A stretch of 64,000 bases of DNA, from contig NZ_VUOS01000014.1 of the NCBI RefSeq assembly GCF_009829325.1, positions 1 through 64,000 of the forward strand. The letters are read 5' to 3'. Below the pieces are notes generated by a model. That model was not told the DNA's origin. It saw nothing but the letters and a program-made list of their open reading frames with translations, and did not search any database. The DNA is from Nocardia sp. CY41 (GTDB taxonomy: Bacteria > Actinomycetota > Actinomycetes > Mycobacteriales > Mycobacteriaceae). A program made the translations under genes and the position numbers. Positions 1-8,376 of this stretch are shown here, one piece after another. How positions within the stretch are numbered: the stretch's first letter is position 1; each line of letters opens with the position of its first letter.

Positions 1-489
1 CGAGGCGATCATCGGCAACATCCCCATCGCCATCATCCCCGCCATCGGCAGCACACCCGCCACCAACGCCGGATCCACCAACGGCTCCGGCTCCTCCTCC
101 CGACCCGCACCCCCACCCCGACCCGGCGCCGACTCCACCCGCGGAGCAACCACACCACCCGGCACCGGCACACCCGGCTGACCCGGCACACCACTCGGCT
201 GACCCGCCTGACCAGGCACACCCGCCGCACCCGGCACGGTCGGATTACCCGGCGCCCCAGACGAACCCGGAGCCCCGGCGTCACCGCGACCATTTGGCTG
301 ACCGGATCCTGGCTGACCCGCTTCGGGAGACTGCCCCGGCCCGGGAGAAGGACTGCCAGGCGACCCCGGCACCCCACCCGGCCGCGACCGCTGCTGATCC
401 GGCCGGCTCGACCACGGCGTCATCGGCACCGGCGGCGCCTCGGCATCCTCGCCAGCTTCTATCTGGGGCTCTACCTCTGTTGGCGGCAT
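1..489 (-). CDS. Pro/Gly-rich protein of the T4SS-like cluster, N-terminal part
   Basis: An open frame runs from an ATG at 489 to the window edge (163 codons, no stop), so the gene is partial at its 3' end. The first 120 or so residues are a low-complexity chain rich in Pro, Gly, Ser and Gln. An acidic patch (REEEPEP) follows, then a Met/Ala/Leu-rich hydrophobic stretch near residues 140-160 that may be a membrane segment. It lies 10 bases after the stop of the NlpC/P60-like gene on the same strand, so it probably ends the secretion operon seen here. I do not recognise a family; a proline-rich periplasmic spacer or surface-exposed part is a guess. Confidence 0.6.
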   Translation of the reverse strand, partial: MPPTEVEPQIEAGEDAEAPPVPMTPWSSRPDQQRSRPGGVPGSPGSPSPGPGQSPEAGQPGSGQPNGRGDAGAPGSSGAPGNPTVPGAAGVPGQAGQPSGVPGQPGVPVPGGVVAPRVESAPGRGGGAGREEEPEPLVDPALVAGVLPMAGMMAMGMLPMIAS

Positions 490-499
490 CGCTTATTCA

Positions 500-1390
500 T
501 CACATCCCGCTGCCGAGTACTCGTTTCACCCGCACGTCGTTCGTGCTCGGGATGGTCAGTTCGATCACGTCACCGGTCGCCGCATCGGTGGTGACTAGCC
601 GCGTGTCGCTGACCGCGATGCCGACCTGGGTCGGCGCGTTGTTTCGGAAATTCCAGAACACCAGATCGCCGGGCGAGACCGCGACGGGATCCACTCGCTG
701 GCCGCACGCGGCTTGCGCGGCAATGGTGTTCGGCAACACGACTACCGACGCTTCGCCGAGCTGTCCACATGCCCGCCGCGCCGGAACGCTCGGCTGACCC
801 GCGCCGTCCCCAACCGACGGCTGCGCGACCGCCGCCTCGGTCGTCGCGCATCGACCCGTTGTCTGCGCGGCCGATGCCTGGTAGATCACAGATCTGGTGA
901 ACTCCGTGGCGCCAGCTCGGCTACCGGAGCCGTTGCCGGCCCCGCTCGTCGTCAGCTGTGCCAGAGCGAGCTGACGCGCACACTCCACACCGATGCCCCC
1001 GTTGACGTACAGCAAGGCAGGATCCTGGCGTGGCGCGTACTTCATCGCCGTGGCGCAGGCACGATCCCACTCGGAGGCGTGGGTGTCGTCCGGTGCGATG
1101 GTCAGCTCGGCGTATGGATTCGTGGTGGGAGTGGAGGTCGTTCCACCCGCCGGTGCCCTCTTCGCAGTCGGCCGCGCCGCTGTCGTCGCGCGGCTGGGGG
1201 TCACTGTCTGCGAGGGGTCGGGCCCCACCGCACTGTCGCACTGATAGTGCAGGTCGGACGCGATCGCCGACGTCGCACCGCCGATGACCACCAGCAAAAC
1301 CATCATCAACACGAGCACGACGCCCACGCCCCCCATCACCACCCATACCCAGATCGGCATCAGTATGAGCGTCAAAAGACGACCGATCAT
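500..1390 (-). CDS. Membrane-anchored NlpC/P60-like protein, probably catalytically dead
   Basis: 296 residues. An N-terminal membrane anchor (about residues 5-45) is followed by a Thr/Pro/Ala linker and a C-terminal region with the NlpC/P60 hallmark SPGDLVFW (239-246) and the following strand TQVGIAV (254-260). In active enzymes a Cys sits in D-C-S-G-x and a His in H-V-G-I. Here the aligned stretches read GATEF (160-164) and TQVGI, so neither catalytic residue is visible. In Gram-positive conjugation systems a wall hydrolase of this fold opens the peptidoglycan; this copy may be only structural. It sits between the VirB6-like gene and the Pro/Gly-rich gene. The alignment was made by eye. Confidence 0.65.
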   Translation of the reverse strand: MIGRLLTLILMPIWVWVVMGGVGVVLVLMMVLLVVIGGATSAIASDLHYQCDSAVGPDPSQTVTPSRATTAARPTAKRAPAGGTTSTPTTNPYAELTIAPDDTHASEWDRACATAMKYAPRQDPALLYVNGGIGVECARQLALAQLTTSGAGNGSGSRAGATEFTRSVIYQASAAQTTGRCATTEAAVAQPSVGDGAGQPSVPARRACGQLGEASVVVLPNTIAAQAACGQRVDPVAVSPGDLVFWNFRNNAPTQVGIAVSDTRLVTTDAATGDVIELTIPSTNDVRVKRVLGSGM

Positions 1391-1447
1391 CGTATGCCTT
1401 TCTGTGTGCTTCGGCCCGTTGCCATGCGTTCGGAATTCTTATGCCGA

Positions 1448-3970
1448 TCAGGCGTGTCGCCTGTTCCTGAGAGCTTCTATTAAATCCCCCGGTATGCGGG
1501 GCTCGAGTGGATACCGCACAGGGTCCGGCTGCGTAAACGGACGGCTAACAACGTCCGGTTGCGCGAGCGAGTTAGCACCCGTGCTCGGCTTTCCTTGTTG
1601 ATATTGAATCGTTTGGGTGCCATTGTCGATCTCGGCACGCAGCACCCGGATTCGTTCGAGGTCGGTCGGATCCTGTGCTGCCCAATTGGTGGCGGCCTGG
1701 ATTCGAAGTGCATGCTCGTTGGTGATCCATTTTCCCAATCGGTCGGCGTCGTGCGGGGTGAGATCGGCAATATGACCGCCGTGTACCAAAATGGTATCCG
1801 AGATATCGCCGCTCGAAATCTTCTGCAGGCGTGTAATAAAATCCATTTCGGGATTGAGAACATACGATCTGCCGAGATTTTCCAACTCCGGAGTCCGGAG
1901 AGCGACACCACCAGGGAAATCCCCCCGGTACCGATCGACGACGGCCTCCAATGCGTGGAACCTGGCCCTCACCATTTGCGGATCATGACCGTTCACCAAT
2001 TCGTTCTCGAAAAGTCCGTGAGCGGCGACGACATGTCCGATGTGGCCCGACTGAAGCGGCTCTTTATCAGTATGCTTTATGACGTCCGTCGTGGCGTTCC
2101 AGGCTCGATGCAACTCCCTCCTCCGGACACCGGCCATTTGGAGGGCGAAGGGGATATTGGACGACAGGCCCGTCATATGCACGACATTCTGGGCGGCGAA
2201 CGCGGCTTCCCTGTCCGCACTCGAGTCCAGTCCGAGCACTCGAGCGCGACGTCGGGCACGCGCGATGCCGTCCCGGGCCGTATTCGCATTGTGCACTTGG
2301 GTGTGCACCCCTGCATGTGCAGCCGCTCGCAGGTCCTTGGTTTTCATGCCCCGCGCCTTATTCTTCTTGTCCATATGGTCGAGCCAGGACCAAGGACTCA
2401 GCGGGTTGAGGCGGCCACCGGCCGCCCACGCCGTGACCGGCGAGCTGTTGATGGTGCTGATCGCGCCGAGCATGGCGAGCGGGGTCAGCGAGTTGGCCGC
2501 GCCAGAGTTCCCCATGCCCAAACCCATACCCAATGGGGCGCCGCCACCGGCACCCTGCGCCGTTCCGGGGTTCTGGATCGCCGCGCCGATGCGGTGGGTC
2601 ACCCAGTCGTTGGCCTCGTCGATATTCCTGCTCAGACGCCGCACCTGGACGATGGCGACGACCTCGACGCCCGCCCCGATCACGAACACCACCATGATCT
2701 GACCGTTCGCCGCTCGGAACAGGCTGCCCAGCAACAGCTCATAGCCGCCGAGGGCGATGACGAAAAAGGCCATTTTCCCGCCGGCGATGAATCCGTGTAC
2801 CACACAACGCACGGTGAAAGTCTGCGTCGGACCGTATATGTAACCACCGGCGGCGAACCCGAAGATCGACGCGAACCCGTAGTAGATGAGGTCGAGCGCG
2901 GCCCACATGATCTTGAAGGACAGGTACGCGGCGAAAGCCAGAAGAATGAGCGCGCACAGCAACAGCAGCAGTCCGGCTCCGATCTGACCGACGCTCGGAT
3001 CTCCCATCGCGGCGTACGCGGCGCTGTCACCGCACGACTTCATTCCGTTCCGCACCCGGTCTTCGCTGCCCGCCGCCATGCCTGCGGACCACGCCGCACG
3101 GCAAGAAGGGTTGTTGTCCACCACGTGGCCGGTATTCCAGACCTGCAACGCGAGCCGGATGATATTGGTTGCCATGGTCGCTTGCAGCGTGCCGACCAAC
3201 TGGTCCGGGTTAGGGTTGTTGTCCCCGTTCAGACCCGCGGCGACCGAAAGTCCCACGTTACGGCCCTGCACCAGCACACCGTGGTCGGACAACGCCTCCG
3301 CAAGCGGGTTCGTCAGGAAGAACACGCCCGCGATCGCGAAGGCGATCATCGTCACGACCTGTACAGCGGCCTTCGCGTATAAGGCGCGAACGATGAAGTA
3401 GCCCACGAAGAACGCACCGATCGCAAGCGCCGTCGACGCCAGCAGCGGTGTCGCGATCTGCGTTGTCAGGTTGCGGGCCATCGCTTGCAACGGCGCGCTG
3501 ATCAGATTCAGCCACTGGAAGTCCAGCGCCTTGCCGGGCAGCCAGACCCCGGTGATCGTCAACAGCTGCCATACCGCGAACAGCGGCATGAGGATGATCC
3601 ACAGCGCGAAATTACCGATGTTCAGCACTCCGCCGCGATCGACCACCAACATGTAGCTCGACACGTTGACGCCATAAGAGTCTTTGACATTCATCCAGTC
3701 GGTCGCACTGTTGGGTGCGGCCCCCCGGGTGACCGTGCCCGTCTGCGCGATGGACACCGCGTGCATCAGGCCAGGGAAGACGAACAGCACGAAGAGTGCG
3801 ATGACGATCCACGTGGTGCGACGGCGACGGCGGGAAGCATTGATCCAAGCCCGGAAACGCCGGAACACCATCTGCGGTCGCCAACGGTCCGCGTCCCAGA
3901 ACTGCGGTTCCCAGGGCATGCCGAAGGACGATTGATCTGTGCGAATCCTGGAGGCGAGCAGCGATCTCAT
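1448..3970 (-). CDS. VirB6/TrbL-like polytopic membrane protein of a T4SS
   Basis: 840 residues. A basic N-terminus (RRRRRTTW near 50) leads into a signal/anchor helix. Several hydrophobic segments between about residues 100 and 430 form the membrane domain. A long hydrophilic, charged C-terminal half (about 500-840) is probably cytoplasmic. This layout fits the VirB6/TrbL-type inner-membrane channel subunit of type IV secretion systems. The start ATG overlaps the stop of the VirB4-like gene (TGATG), so the two are translationally coupled. The last 600-700 bases are clearly poorer in G+C than the rest (1801-1860 is 26 G+C of 60). Family call rests on topology and gene order. Confidence 0.7.
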   Translation of the reverse strand: MRSLLASRIRTDQSSFGMPWEPQFWDADRWRPQMVFRRFRAWINASRRRRRTTWIVIALFVLFVFPGLMHAVSIAQTGTVTRGAAPNSATDWMNVKDSYGVNVSSYMLVVDRGGVLNIGNFALWIILMPLFAVWQLLTITGVWLPGKALDFQWLNLISAPLQAMARNLTTQIATPLLASTALAIGAFFVGYFIVRALYAKAAVQVVTMIAFAIAGVFFLTNPLAEALSDHGVLVQGRNVGLSVAAGLNGDNNPNPDQLVGTLQATMATNIIRLALQVWNTGHVVDNNPSCRAAWSAGMAAGSEDRVRNGMKSCGDSAAYAAMGDPSVGQIGAGLLLLLCALILLAFAAYLSFKIMWAALDLIYYGFASIFGFAAGGYIYGPTQTFTVRCVVHGFIAGGKMAFFVIALGGYELLLGSLFRAANGQIMVVFVIGAGVEVVAIVQVRRLSRNIDEANDWVTHRIGAAIQNPGTAQGAGGGAPLGMGLGMGNSGAANSLTPLAMLGAISTINSSPVTAWAAGGRLNPLSPWSWLDHMDKKNKARGMKTKDLRAAAHAGVHTQVHNANTARDGIARARRRARVLGLDSSADREAAFAAQNVVHMTGLSSNIPFALQMAGVRRRELHRAWNATTDVIKHTDKEPLQSGHIGHVVAAHGLFENELVNGHDPQMVRARFHALEAVVDRYRGDFPGGVALRTPELENLGRSYVLNPEMDFITRLQKISSGDISDTILVHGGHIADLTPHDADRLGKWITNEHALRIQAATNWAAQDPTDLERIRVLRAEIDNGTQTIQYQQGKPSTGANSLAQPDVVSRPFTQPDPVRYPLEPRIPGDLIEALRNRRHA

Positions 3971-6495
3971 CAGCGCACCGACCGCTCCGGTAGCGCCGAA
4001 CGCATGCCATTGACGCTGGTCGGGGTGCTCGTGATCGCCGCGGCCCGGTCCGGACGCGCCGGACCGAGCACCTTGCCGCGACCGATGCGGTTCAACGCGT
4101 CACGCATGAACATCTCGCCACGACGCTCCTCGGGGATCTGACGACCGGGTCCGACGGGTGGCGAGGTCTCTTCCCGCAAGATCTGCAGAAGGAAGGGCGC
4201 TTCCTCCAGATCGACGCCCAGCCACTCCAAGCTGTTGCGCGCCAGCGTCTCGTCGCGCTGCCGGAAGACGAACCGGTTCGGGATCAGGTTGTGCGCCGCG
4301 CCCTGGAAGTCGGTGGCCGGATCGTGCGAGGCCAGCCCGATCGCGGCAAGGTGCTTGCGGCCGTCGCGACTGAAGTCCGAAGTGACCGCCGAGCCGACCT
4401 GCGTCTGCGTGAAGTGGTGCGCCTCGTCGCCGACCAGCAGGCCGAACCTGCCGTTGTCGGAGAGGAACGCCTCCCGCGCCGCCACGCCGACCAGTTCGTA
4501 CAGCGCCGTGCCGAGCCGTTTCGTCAGCGGCAACCGGTTGTACAAGTGCGGCGTGGTGAGTTCCTCGGCGCTCGGCAGTTGCAGGTTGTGACTGCGGACG
4601 ACGGTTGCGGCGGCGTCGAGACGCAGCGGTCGGAGTTTGGGGTCGAACAGCACCGGAACCCGCTCCACCACAGTGCCCAGCCGCGCCGCGAGATCGGCGT
4701 ACTCCTCGCCCCGCTCGGGATGCTCCCGTAACCGGCGAACGACGTGGTACAGATCGAGCAGGCTCTTGATCTTGTGCTCGGCCATGCCTCTCGGGGACAG
4801 CAGATTGCTCACCGCCGCGCCCGCGCCGGAAGTCGGCGACAGATCCAGCAGCGGAAGAATCGAATCCAGCGCACGTTCGCCCGCGATGCGCGGGTTGAAC
4901 AACCGCAGCGGATCCAGCGACACCGTGGGATTGGCCAGGTCGATGATCACCGCGTCATCGATCGACCGCGCGAAGTGCTCCCACTCGCCGACCTGACTGC
5001 GGTCGATGGCGAGGAACTGCCCGCCCATGTCGTGGACGAGCACCGCCATCAGTTTCAGGAAATACGACTTGCCCGAGCCGAGCTCGCCAGTCACGGCGAA
5101 CGAGGCGGACAGGTCGTGCAGCGCGGCCTCCATGATGCCGAAGTGGATCGGCTCGAAATGGCCCGACAGCAGGTTGACACCGATCACCGGCCCGCTGTCG
5201 TCGCCGATCTGACTGGTGGTGAACGGCACGAAACCGGACCACATGTCCGAGGGAACGATGTGGGCGAAGTCGTCGAAGGCACGGCGCGGCGGGCTACCCG
5301 GAATCAGCATCGACCACAGGTCCACCTGCGCGCCGACCGGGGCGGTCATGTCGACCTGGAACCGCTTGTAGCGCCGCTTGAGCGTGTTGACCGCGTCCAT
5401 CGTGGCGTCCCGCGTCGGTCCGCCGATGGCGATGACCGTCGTGAACGAAACCTCCGATTCCCCGCCGTTGACCTCGAAGTGCTGGTTGTACTCGCCGAGC
5501 ATGCGCGCTTTCGAGGCCAACGTGTTCTGTGCGAACGAGACTTCTTGGTCCCGCTGATCCATCTGCTCGCCGAGCCTGCGCAAACTGAGTTCGTTGTTCT
5601 TCAACACTTGTTCGGCGGGCTTGGTCGAGATCCGCATGCCCCAGTCGACGGTGACGTCGCCGAGACCTTCGAGCACGTTGAGGAACTCGCTGCCGCCGGG
5701 AAAGGTCATGCCCGCGTAGGGGAAGGAGTGCGGCGTCAGCATCGCCTGGTAGGACGGGCGGTACTCGAAATCCGGCTGTACCACCTTGATCACGGGAACG
5801 AACGAGGGACGGATACGCCGATTGCTGTCGGCCTGTGCTCCCTCGTCGAGCGCCGCGGAGCGGAATACCGCCGCCGTCGCGTCGTCCAGCGCGCCCGCAC
5901 GCGTGGGCGCCACCGGGTCCCCTGCGGCGCCGCGCGAGAGGTAGTGCTCCCACAGCCATTGGAACAGAGCCGCCGGCACCGGAACCGGATCGAAGTCACC
6001 GCCGATCCTGGACAGGATCTCGTTCGCCTTCTCGTCGTATTCGTCCAGATCGGCGCGGGAGATCGCGGTCGCATCGATCGTGGGGGTACTGCCACGCCAC
6101 AGGCGCGACAGCGCGGACATGCTGGAGTTGCTGGTCCCGACCGGGATCGACAGCAGGAAGATTCGGGTCTGCGGCATGATCGCGTGCACGCGTTCGTAGG
6201 AGGCCACCACCTCGTCGGCGTAGTCCTCGCACTCGTCCAGGTCGACACCCTCCACCATCTTGGTGAGCACGTCGATCGTGTTCAGGCGCGCCTGGATGCC
6301 GAGCAGCAGCGAGCCGCTCGGCAGATTGGTGACCAGCGCGTGATGCGCCATCTTCACGTCGTACTTGTCACCGGCCTTGCGCAAGCCGTAACCGAGCGGA
6401 TTGATGAAGTATGTCGCGGTGACCAGACCCGTATGGGTGAACTGGAGATTGCCGCGAATCGCCGCGGTGGGCTGTAGATCTCGTCCGAGTGCCAT
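3970..6495 (-). CDS. VirB4-type T4SS ATPase
   Basis: 841 residues from the ATG at 6495. I prefer this start to one 20 codons upstream because it overlaps the preceding stop as TGATG. The N-terminal half is an alpha/beta region typical of VirB4/TraC proteins. The ATPase domain has a Walker A motif GELGSGKS (about 470-477) and a Walker B-like segment GLLVGDEAHHF (Asp-Glu at about 690-691). VirB4 proteins are cytoplasmic, membrane-associated hexameric ATPases that energise assembly and substrate transfer. Size, motifs and the neighbouring PrgI-like and VirB6-like genes agree. No VirD4/TcpA coupling protein lies inside the window. Confidence 0.85.
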   Translation of the reverse strand: MALGRDLQPTAAIRGNLQFTHTGLVTATYFINPLGYGLRKAGDKYDVKMAHHALVTNLPSGSLLLGIQARLNTIDVLTKMVEGVDLDECEDYADEVVASYERVHAIMPQTRIFLLSIPVGTSNSSMSALSRLWRGSTPTIDATAISRADLDEYDEKANEILSRIGGDFDPVPVPAALFQWLWEHYLSRGAAGDPVAPTRAGALDDATAAVFRSAALDEGAQADSNRRIRPSFVPVIKVVQPDFEYRPSYQAMLTPHSFPYAGMTFPGGSEFLNVLEGLGDVTVDWGMRISTKPAEQVLKNNELSLRRLGEQMDQRDQEVSFAQNTLASKARMLGEYNQHFEVNGGESEVSFTTVIAIGGPTRDATMDAVNTLKRRYKRFQVDMTAPVGAQVDLWSMLIPGSPPRRAFDDFAHIVPSDMWSGFVPFTTSQIGDDSGPVIGVNLLSGHFEPIHFGIMEAALHDLSASFAVTGELGSGKSYFLKLMAVLVHDMGGQFLAIDRSQVGEWEHFARSIDDAVIIDLANPTVSLDPLRLFNPRIAGERALDSILPLLDLSPTSGAGAAVSNLLSPRGMAEHKIKSLLDLYHVVRRLREHPERGEEYADLAARLGTVVERVPVLFDPKLRPLRLDAAATVVRSHNLQLPSAEELTTPHLYNRLPLTKRLGTALYELVGVAAREAFLSDNGRFGLLVGDEAHHFTQTQVGSAVTSDFSRDGRKHLAAIGLASHDPATDFQGAAHNLIPNRFVFRQRDETLARNSLEWLGVDLEEAPFLLQILREETSPPVGPGRQIPEERRGEMFMRDALNRIGRGKVLGPARPDRAAAITSTPTSVNGMRSALPERSVR

Positions 6496-7031
6496 CAGGG
6501 GCGTCCTCCGGAGGCTGTGCCGTTGCTGTCGCCGTTGTCGTTCAATCGCCGCCACAGGTCGGTGGCCTTACCGCCTCCACTCACCACCTCGAGCAGGCGG
6601 ATGCCGGATTTCGGCTGGGCGGCCAGCGCGTCAGGGCGGTCGGGCAGTAGGAGGACCACCGTCTCCTCGATGAACATGGTGTGGCGCACCGAGTCACCGG
6701 TGATCGGCATGCCAGATGCCGACACCGGCTTGCGGTAGACGATGAGCCTGCCGAGCCACAAAGCGCGGGAAAGCATCCGGACGCCCGTGTACGGCACCAG
6801 CCCGAGCACGAAGACCGCCAGGATGGTGATCGCCAGACCCGTGATGAACGTGACGGCCGGGTTCAGCGGCAACGTCATGGCTCCCACCGATGTCACCGAC
6901 ATCGCCGCCACGGCGACGGCGACCTGCGGCAGGGTGTAGGGGCCGAACGGCAGCTTCTGCCCGTTCTGCGCCTTGCCGATCATCGTGGGGACACGTTTGA
7001 TCGGCGTGAACACCTTGATGACTTGGCTCAT
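6495..7031 (-). CDS. PrgI/VirB3-like membrane protein of the T4SS
   Basis: 178 residues with a short cytoplasmic N-terminus containing F-T-P-I-K-R-V-P, two closely spaced hydrophobic helices (about residues 35-85), then a soluble tail of about 90 residues. Its position directly before the VirB4 ATPase and its two-helix topology match the PrgI/TcpE/VirB3 subunit that accompanies VirB4. Both ends are coupled: its start overlaps the upstream small gene by four bases (ATGA) and its stop overlaps the ATPase start. Sequence-level recognition is weak; the call rests on context and topology. Confidence 0.65.
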   Translation of the reverse strand: MSQVIKVFTPIKRVPTMIGKAQNGQKLPFGPYTLPQVAVAVAAMSVTSVGAMTLPLNPAVTFITGLAITILAVFVLGLVPYTGVRMLSRALWLGRLIVYRKPVSASGMPITGDSVRHTMFIEETVVLLLPDRPDALAAQPKSGIRLLEVVSGGGKATDLWRRLNDNGDSNGTASGGRP

Positions 7032-7288
7032 CGATAGCCACCGATGGGATGATCAGGGACGATCAGGTTTGCGTCCGTGCGCGCGTAGTTCATGGCCGTG
7101 GGCAGAATCCAGATCGCCACCCCGGCCATCAGCCCCGATCCGAAGACGAGGATGATCCGCCCCGGCGACAGCCTGGATTTCGCCGCCTCGGAGATCAACA
7201 CACCGATCGTGATGATGGCGATGATGATCAGTCCGCCCCATCGGACAAAGATCAGGATGCCATAGAGGATGTTGCTCAAGTTACCCAT
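7028..7288 (-). CDS. Small two-helix membrane protein, VirB2/TrbC-like
   Basis: 86 residues with hydrophobic segments at about 10-32 and 45-62 separated by a short basic loop (KSRLSPGR), then a polar C-terminus. This is the shape of a pilin-type (VirB2/TrbC) or TcpD-like subunit, which fits its place between the TcpC-like gene and the PrgI-like gene. No long cleavable signal is evident. Its stop overlaps the next start by four bases. Confidence 0.6.
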   Translation of the reverse strand: MGNLSNILYGILIFVRWGGLIIIAIITIGVLISEAAKSRLSPGRIILVFGSGLMAGVAIWILPTAMNYARTDANLIVPDHPIGGYR

Positions 7289-7304
7289 CGGGCTGCCTCT
7301 CGGA

Positions 7305-8360
7305 TCAGTTCTGCGTCGCCGGCGGAATCTTCACCGACGGCGAAGGAGTCGAGGTGGAAGTGGGCGGCGCTCCGCCGCGCGAATCCTGGCCGACGACCAC
7401 CGCGAGCGGGCTCGCCAAGGCGGGAATCGGGTCGATGGACACCACTTGCCACTGGCCCGCGTTGCGCATCATGGTGAGCGGGTAGGCCAGTGTCGAGGTG
7501 GCGCCCGTGTCGGCTTTGGGGTTGACGGTGGCCAGCACTTGGGCCTTCGCTCCGCCGGAGCCGCAGCTCGAATCGTCCGTGGTGAGCGAGGTCAGCTCGA
7601 CGGCGGTGAAAGGAGGCGGCTTCAGTGCGGCCAGCCCGGCATCCGGGGTGGTGTAGCGGGCCACGTCGCCGTTTCCGGCCAGCATGGCACTCAGAAAGCC
7701 CGCGGCTACCTGACCGAGCGGCGTATCCGGTGCGCACGGCGCGCCATAGGCGGGTTTGAGGTCGACGCCCTTGCCGGGAGGCTGGACCACCGCCGGCGTC
7801 GACAGCGCGCGCAACCGCCCGTCGGAGAACGAGACCGCGACACGATAGAACTGACGCTGGTCGGACGGAGCAGCGGTCGCGGCTTTGCCGACTCGGACCG
7901 ACACGGTCACCGACCAGACCTCGAGCCCGCCCGCCGCGAGCGCTCGCGAGACATAGACGACCGACGGATCGGAGACGTGGCGAGCGGACGACGGCAGCGT
8001 GATCTGCTGATTGGAGCCGACGAATTCGCCGAGTCGATCCTGCTGTCCCGCAGTGGCGGTCAGATAGGTGACGACGAACTGTTCGGCGAAAGACCCGGCC
8101 AATTGCGCATGCCCGACAATTGCCGTCGTCGAATCATCCGACGGCGCGGGCGGGCCGGAGTCGAAGACACTGAGAATCGCGTGGCCGCCGCCGAGTACGG
8201 CGAGTACCGCGAGCACCGCGACCACGATGTTGTCGCGACGGCGGCGGGCGGCCATCCGGCGAAGCAGTGCCTCACCCGAATCTGCCGGTCCCCGAACCAC
8301 TGTCCTCACTCCCGAAATGGTAGAGAGCACAGGCGTTCTTAACCGGCCAGTAGTTCCCAC
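7305..8360 (-). CDS. TcpC/VirB8-like conjugation protein
   Basis: 351 residues from a GTG. A cytoplasmic N-terminus with an arginine cluster (RRRRDN near 40) is followed by one transmembrane helix (about 45-65) and a large extracytoplasmic region. That region shows two alpha+beta blocks (about 90-200 and 215-330) with the pattern of NTF2-like TcpC/VirB8 domains. The second block ends in a W-Q-V-V-S-I-D strand, and the tail is Pro/Ser/Thr-rich. TcpC is a bitopic scaffold that links the inner-membrane complex to the outside in Gram-positive T4SS. It starts 16 bases after the upstream gene ends. Confidence 0.7.
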   Translation of the reverse strand: MGTTGRLRTPVLSTISGVRTVVRGPADSGEALLRRMAARRRRDNIVVAVLAVLAVLGGGHAILSVFDSGPPAPSDDSTTAIVGHAQLAGSFAEQFVVTYLTATAGQQDRLGEFVGSNQQITLPSSARHVSDPSVVYVSRALAAGGLEVWSVTVSVRVGKAATAAPSDQRQFYRVAVSFSDGRLRALSTPAVVQPPGKGVDLKPAYGAPCAPDTPLGQVAAGFLSAMLAGNGDVARYTTPDAGLAALKPPPFTAVELTSLTTDDSSCGSGGAKAQVLATVNPKADTGATSTLAYPLTMMRNAGQWQVVSIDPIPALASPLAVVVGQDSRGGAPPTSTSTPSPSVKIPPATQN

Positions 8361-8376
8361 TCATGGGAATCAATCG

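Noticed and set aside
4744..6477. A 577-residue plus-strand frame opposite the VirB4 gene
   Set aside because: Shadow of the ATPase gene; no domain, and Arg/His-rich composition.
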